The position numbers and the translations under genes were made by a program. From positions 1 to 9,120 of the forward strand of contig JAUXXK010000436.1 in the NCBI GenBank assembly GCA_030681145.1: a stretch of 9,120 bases of DNA. Direction: 5' to 3'. This document shows, one piece after another, positions 6,638-9,120 of this stretch. Source of the DNA: Methanobacteriaceae archaeon. GTDB lineage: Archaea > Methanobacteriota > Methanobacteria > Methanobacteriales > Methanobacteriaceae. The notes under the pieces were generated by a model, which saw only the letters and a program-made list of their open reading frames with translations, did no database searches and was not told the origin of the DNA. How positions within the stretch are numbered: the stretch's first letter is position 1; each line of letters begins with the position of its first letter.

Positions 6638-7069
6638 ATGGAAAATGAAAATCCTATTAGGACTACAGTTGAAGAACTTAGAAAGTTGTTAGAAATCCAA
6701 AATTTTGTAGGCGAACCAGTAGAAACCGAAGATAAACTTTTAATTCCTGTTATGAAAATGGGGATGGGTTTTGGAGTTGGTACTGGTGAGGGAAATGGGC
6801 CTGGAAATGAAAGTGGAGGCAAAGGAACAGGTGCAGGGGCTGCAGCAGGTGTACAACCTGTAGCTATGGTCGTTGTAACTAAAGGAGTCACTGGTCCAGA
6901 AGGAATAAGAGTTCTCAATTTAACTGAAAATAATATAAGTAAAACTATTGCTGAATTGGGAACTGTAATTACAGATATCATGAAGGAAAGTCGCCCTTTC
7001 ATGAATAAAAACTCTAAAGATAAACCTAAAACTAAGGTAAAAGTAGAAAAAGAACCTGCTGATCAATAA
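6638..7069 (+). CDS. GerW/YtfJ-family protein
   Basis: Member of the GerW (YtfJ, COG3874) family, named from Bacillus, where it is a sporulation/germination protein. The family also occurs in non-spore-forming bacteria and in methanogens, where its role is unknown. The protein has 143 residues. Residues 7-24 form an amphipathic helix; 25-46 hold the family strand and turn (VETEDKLLIPVMKMGMGFGVG); 47-72 are a Gly/Ala-rich low-complexity loop typical of the family; 73-95 hold QPVAMVVVTKGV and IRVLNL; a helix follows at about 100-117, and the last 20 residues are a Lys-rich tail. There is no signal peptide, so it is probably cytoplasmic. The ATG is preceded by a strong GAGGGGAG site at about 6-base spacing and a TATA-like box. 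The next gene is DUF2953 (YtfI-like), the same partner as in Bacillus. A hairpin overlaps its stop codon. Confidence 0.9.
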   Translation: MENENPIRTTVEELRKLLEIQNFVGEPVETEDKLLIPVMKMGMGFGVGTGEGNGPGNESGGKGTGAGAAAGVQPVAMVVVTKGVTGPEGIRVLNLTENNISKTIAELGTVITDIMKESRPFMNKNSKDKPKTKVKVEKEPADQ

Positions 7070-7082
7070 ATTGGTTCTTTTT
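7047..7082 (+). terminator. Hairpin with U-tract straddling the gerW-like stop codon
   Basis: Perfect 10-bp inverted repeat: AAAAAGAACC at 7047-7056 and GGTTCTTTTT at 7073-7082, with a 16-base loop. The left arm lies in the last codons, the loop holds the stop codon (7067-7069), and the right arm ends in T5. It looks like an intrinsic-type terminator or an attenuator lowering expression of the DUF2953 gene that follows. Confidence 0.55.
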
Positions 7083-7163
7083 ATATTTGTTATAGAATTG
7101 AAAATTGATTTGTATTTTTACTTTCACTAATCAAATTTTCATACAACAATTAATATTTAGCGC

Positions 7164-7169
7164 AGGTGG
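7164..7169 (+). promoter_or_regulatory. Ribosome binding site deciding the TTG start of the DUF2953 gene
   Basis: AGGTGG lies six bases before the TTG at 7176, with no ATG or GTG at suitable spacing, so TTG is the likely initiator. Confidence 0.6.
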
Positions 7170-7175
7170 ATTAAT

Positions 7176-7790
7176 TTGAGTATTATCACCACCATTTTAA
7201 TAATATTTGCAGCTGTTTTTGCGATCTTCCTTTTTATTCTACTGATTTCATTTAACATATCCTTAAAATTCAATAAAGAAGGTGGATTATTTAAGGGATC
7301 GTTAGAAATTAGATGGTTTAAAATAAGAATTATCCACAAAAAATTTCCTGAAAAAGAAAAAAAAACTATTGAAAAAGATGTGGATGATGAAAAGGAATCT
7401 AAAACTCCGAAAACAGATAAATTTGAATGGGAAAAGTTAAAATCTATATTTCCTCTTTTGAAAGATGCGGGGCCACATATCTTCAAATTAATATTAACAA
7501 TTTTAAATTCCATAAGTCTGGAAAAAATTTATGCACACTTTATTTTAGGATTTAATAGTCCAGCGGACACCGCCCAGAACATTGGCTATTTTTGGGCAGT
7601 ATCTTCAGTAATAAATGTATGTCCAATTGTAAATATTTATGCAGAACCTACTTTTAATCAAGAAAAAATTGACTTCAAGAGCCATATACTATTCAAAATT
7701 CGTCTGTTCAAGCCTTTTATAAAATTATTACAATTATTTACAAAAAAATCAGTTATTAAACTTATCTGGGAAATCCGGAGGTTTAAATAA
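7176..7790 (+). CDS. DUF2953 (YtfI-like) membrane-anchored protein
   Basis: Protein of 204 residues that I assign to DUF2953, the family of Bacillus YtfI; no biochemical function is known. Residues 4-29 form one strongly hydrophobic N-terminal helix, probably a membrane anchor. A strand-rich stretch follows (LKFNKEGG, then FKGSLEIRWFKIRI), then a highly charged linker at about 56-82. The C-terminal part shows the family pattern: a helix near 90-115, an Asp-rich entry SPADTAQNIGYFWAVSSVINV at about 128-148, and IYAEPTFNQEKIDFKSHILFKIRL at about 154-177. The TTG start has a well-placed AGGTGG. It lies 106 bases after the gerW-like gene, and its stop overlaps the next gene's ATG by one base (TAATG). 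The pairing with a GerW-like protein suggests the two proteins act together at the membrane, by analogy with the conserved bacterial gene pair. Confidence 0.82.
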   Translation: MSIITTILIIFAAVFAIFLFILLISFNISLKFNKEGGLFKGSLEIRWFKIRIIHKKFPEKEKKTIEKDVDDEKESKTPKTDKFEWEKLKSIFPLLKDAGPHIFKLILTILNSISLEKIYAHFILGFNSPADTAQNIGYFWAVSSVINVCPIVNIYAEPTFNQEKIDFKSHILFKIRLFKPFIKLLQLFTKKSVIKLIWEIRRFK

Positions 7791-8107
7791 TGTTTGAAAA
7801 TATTTTAAAAGAATTTACAGACAACTGGGAACATTTTGAAGAAAAAATTTTTGTGAAAAAAATAATTTTAGATAATCGTAAAATTTACCCAGTGCATAAT
7901 GTTTCGTATTTATTCAAAAAAACAGGCCAAATATCCACCATTGCAATTTCTCCATTAGCATGGGTTATAACAGAAAATAATTCACAAATTGATGACGAAA
8001 ATAGATATTATATGATTTTATTTGATAAAAATGATATGAAACATGTTAAGGAGATAATAGAAAAATTTATATTGGAATTTTCTGAAGATACGGGCCACAA
8101 ATCATGA
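7790..8107 (+). CDS. Small protein of unknown function, coupled to the DUF2953 gene
   Basis: Protein of 105 residues that I do not recognise. It is soluble-looking, with no signal peptide or membrane helix. It starts with an acidic and aromatic amphipathic helix (about 1-18), then alternating strands (VKKIILDNRKIYPVHNVSYLF and ISTIAISPLAWVITE, about 22-62), a strand RYYMILFD near 72-79, and a final helix with an acidic face (about 82-98). The beta-beta-alpha style could be a small binding or regulatory domain, but this is a guess. Evidence that it is real: GGAGGT at about 7777-7782 gives a strong ribosome binding site, its ATG overlaps the DUF2953 stop as TAATG (translational coupling), and codon use matches its neighbours. 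It converges on the UPF0282 gene with 12 bases between stop codons. Confidence 0.75.
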   Translation: MFENILKEFTDNWEHFEEKIFVKKIILDNRKIYPVHNVSYLFKKTGQISTIAISPLAWVITENNSQIDDENRYYMILFDKNDMKHVKEIIEKFILEFSEDTGHKS

Positions 8108-8141
8108 TGCTGAAAAAATTCAATATATATTATTATCAGCA
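8108..8141. terminator. Inverted repeat and oligo-T tracts between convergent genes
   Basis: A 6-bp inverted repeat, TGCTGA (8108-8113) and TCAGCA (8136-8141), spans the 12-base gap and the end of the UPF0282 gene. An A6 run at 8113-8118 gives oligo-T on the minus strand directly past that gene's stop, and a T7 run at 8163-8169 could end the plus-strand transcript inside the opposing gene. It may be a shared bidirectional termination zone; the stem is short. Confidence 0.35.
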
Positions 8142-9043
8142 AAATTGGTCTGTGTTGATTTATTTTTTTCTAATTTAATCAGTTTTTCACGGTCTGATTC
8201 CAATAATATTGGTTCTTTTTTAATTATATATGATGCTGGGCCGATATCAATATCATAATTGATATTATAATTTTCTATAAAATCTAATCCATTTTTAGAT
8301 CTAAGTAAATGATGGTCAATAACTACTTCTGCTATATTCTGACATATTATATCTAAATTCGAACTTGATATTTTTAAATCCTCTGAAGAAATAGCATAAT
8401 TCAGTAAATATAAAGGAGGTCCACTTAAAATTAGTTTATCTGGATTTTCATTTAGAATATAATCTAATGCAATATTTGAAATGGGGCCTTGGACATCGGA
8501 TGCATGTAAAAGTTTTTTATCATTGTAAGTGATTGATAAGCCTATAATATATCCTAAAGGACTATTTTCAGCACCATGAGGTAATGGTGGTGAGAACTTA
8601 AAATGTGTTTTTCCAATATGAAATTCAGTATCATCGGAATAATTGATTTCACATTCTTTAATATTTTTCAGATTTTTCAAAAGCTTTTTGGCTCTAAAGC
8701 TTTGATTTTTGTTTATATCTACATTTGGATTTTTTAAAAAAATTCTTTTCCCACTATAAACCTTTCTTGCAATTTTAGAAGATGATTGTAGGAATTTATT
8801 TGTTTCAAAAGGCGTAAAATGATCGTGATGATAATGACTTATAGTGATTATCGAAGATTTTAGAGCATATTCTAAAATTTTTCCCCTACTATCTTTTAAG
8901 GCAGCCCATTCCTTTTTTGAAGGAGGCAACTGAAATCGTTTAGGAGCTATTGAAGTTCCAGGGTCAATAAGTATGTTCTGATCTGTCTGCACGAAGGTAC
9001 ACATAGATCGAACCCCTAAACTTTCGAATGCCAGAGGAATCAC
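8120..9043 (-). CDS. UPF0282-type metallo-beta-lactamase-fold protein
   Basis: Archaeal MBL-fold metallohydrolase of the UPF0282 group; substrate unknown. From the GTG at 9043 it has 307 residues: opening IPLAFESLGVRSMCT, LIDPGTSIAPKRF at 25-37, the metal motif SHYHHDHF (His70, His72, Asp74, His75), PLPHG with His156, ASDVQG with Asp183, and VIDHHL with His244-His245. The full set of binuclear metal ligands expected of the fold is present, so it is probably an active hydrolase. There is no signal peptide, and the C-terminal 25 residues are a polar tail. Start is uncertain: homologues as I recall them begin M-K-V-I/V-P, and the codons before the GTG are ATT ATA AAA, so initiation at AUA or AUU (9049 or 9052) would restore the usual N-terminus. 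A TATA-like element near 9076-9082 would place the mRNA start near 9053. No same-strand partner is visible. Confidence 0.88.
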   Translation of the reverse strand: MIPLAFESLGVRSMCTFVQTDQNILIDPGTSIAPKRFQLPPSKKEWAALKDSRGKILEYALKSSIITISHYHHDHFTPFETNKFLQSSSKIARKVYSGKRIFLKNPNVDINKNQSFRAKKLLKNLKNIKECEINYSDDTEFHIGKTHFKFSPPLPHGAENSPLGYIIGLSITYNDKKLLHASDVQGPISNIALDYILNENPDKLILSGPPLYLLNYAISSEDLKISSSNLDIICQNIAEVVIDHHLLRSKNGLDFIENYNINYDIDIGPASYIIKKEPILLESDREKLIKLEKNKSTQTNFADNNIY

Positions 9044-9075
9044 TTTTATAATTAAAACCGCCTTTGATTTGATTT

Positions 9076-9082
9076 TATTAAA
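9076..9082 (-). promoter_or_regulatory. TATA-like box of the UPF0282 gene
   Basis: The minus strand reads TTTAATAA or similar, about 26 bases before position 9053. Transcription from it would give a nearly leaderless message, leaving out the weak AAAGGCGG site at about 9058-9065. The surrounding DNA is AT-rich, so confidence is low. Bases 9083-9120 show nothing else. Confidence 0.3.
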
Positions 9083-9120
9083 TCTAAAAATGATAAAAAA
9101 ATAAGCTGTAAATATTTTTT

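Noticed and set aside
6779..6856. Gly/Ala-rich repetitive stretch as a possible tandem repeat or phase-variable tract
   Set aside because: The bases do not form exact repeat units, and a Gly-rich loop is normal for the GerW/YtfJ family.
6598..7002. Minus-strand open frame of 134 codons, Pro-rich
   Set aside because: The Pro-rich stretch is simply the complement of the Gly-rich loop of the GerW-like gene, which has the family motifs and a good ribosome binding site.
7157..7513. Minus-strand open frame of 118 codons
   Set aside because: Antisense to the DUF2953 gene; Ser/Phe/Ile composition mirrors the Lys/Glu/Asn codons of the real gene.
1..9120. Mobile element, CRISPR array, tRNA/rRNA or defence system
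   Set aside because: No transposase, integrase, direct-repeat array, RNA gene signature or defence-type protein motif was seen; most genes belong to core or family-conserved archaeal groups.

Overview
The window looks like chromosomal DNA of a methanogenic archaeon, most likely a Methanobacterium-type member of the Methanobacteriales. The reasons are two methanogen cofactor genes (cofG for coenzyme F420 and mptA for tetrahydromethanopterin), several archaea-restricted uncharacterised families, strongly AT-rich DNA, archaeal TATA-like elements, and frequent TTG or GTG starts behind GGTGG-type ribosome binding sites. The genus is inferred; no rRNA or tRNA gene is present to settle it.

Layout. 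Bases 1-1455 (+) hold the 3' part of a PAS-PAS sensor histidine kinase that enters from outside the window. From 1621 to about 6430 five genes lie on the minus strand. In transcription order they are: a histone deacetylase-family hydrolase, a DUF2100-like protein, mptA, a small DUF2120-like protein and cofG. The first two are close enough to be an operon, and mptA, the small gene and cofG form a second plausible unit. From 6638 to 8107 a plus-strand group encodes a GerW/YtfJ-family protein, a membrane-anchored DUF2953 (YtfI-like) protein and a coupled 105-residue protein of unknown function. At 8120 to about 9043 a UPF0282-type metallo-beta-lactamase-fold protein lies on the minus strand, converging on the previous group with only 12 bases between stop codons.

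How the genes relate. MptA opens the pterin ring of GTP for the C1 carrier tetrahydromethanopterin. CofG builds the deazaflavin chromophore of the hydride carrier F420, so the central unit concerns methanogenesis cofactors, with an uncharacterised gene between the two. The GerW plus DUF2953 pair mirrors the ytfJ-ytfI pair of spore-forming Firmicutes, here in an organism that does not form spores.

The most unusual structures are non-coding. A perfect 9-bp dyad with a 16-bp AT-rich core, overlapping a 16-codon mini-ORF, lies just upstream of mptA. A hairpin with a U-tract straddles the gerW stop codon. The UPF0282 gene may start at a non-standard AUA or AUU codon. I saw no mobile element, CRISPR array, RNA gene or obvious new defence system. 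Apart from about 290 bases upstream of mptA there is no long gene-free stretch.
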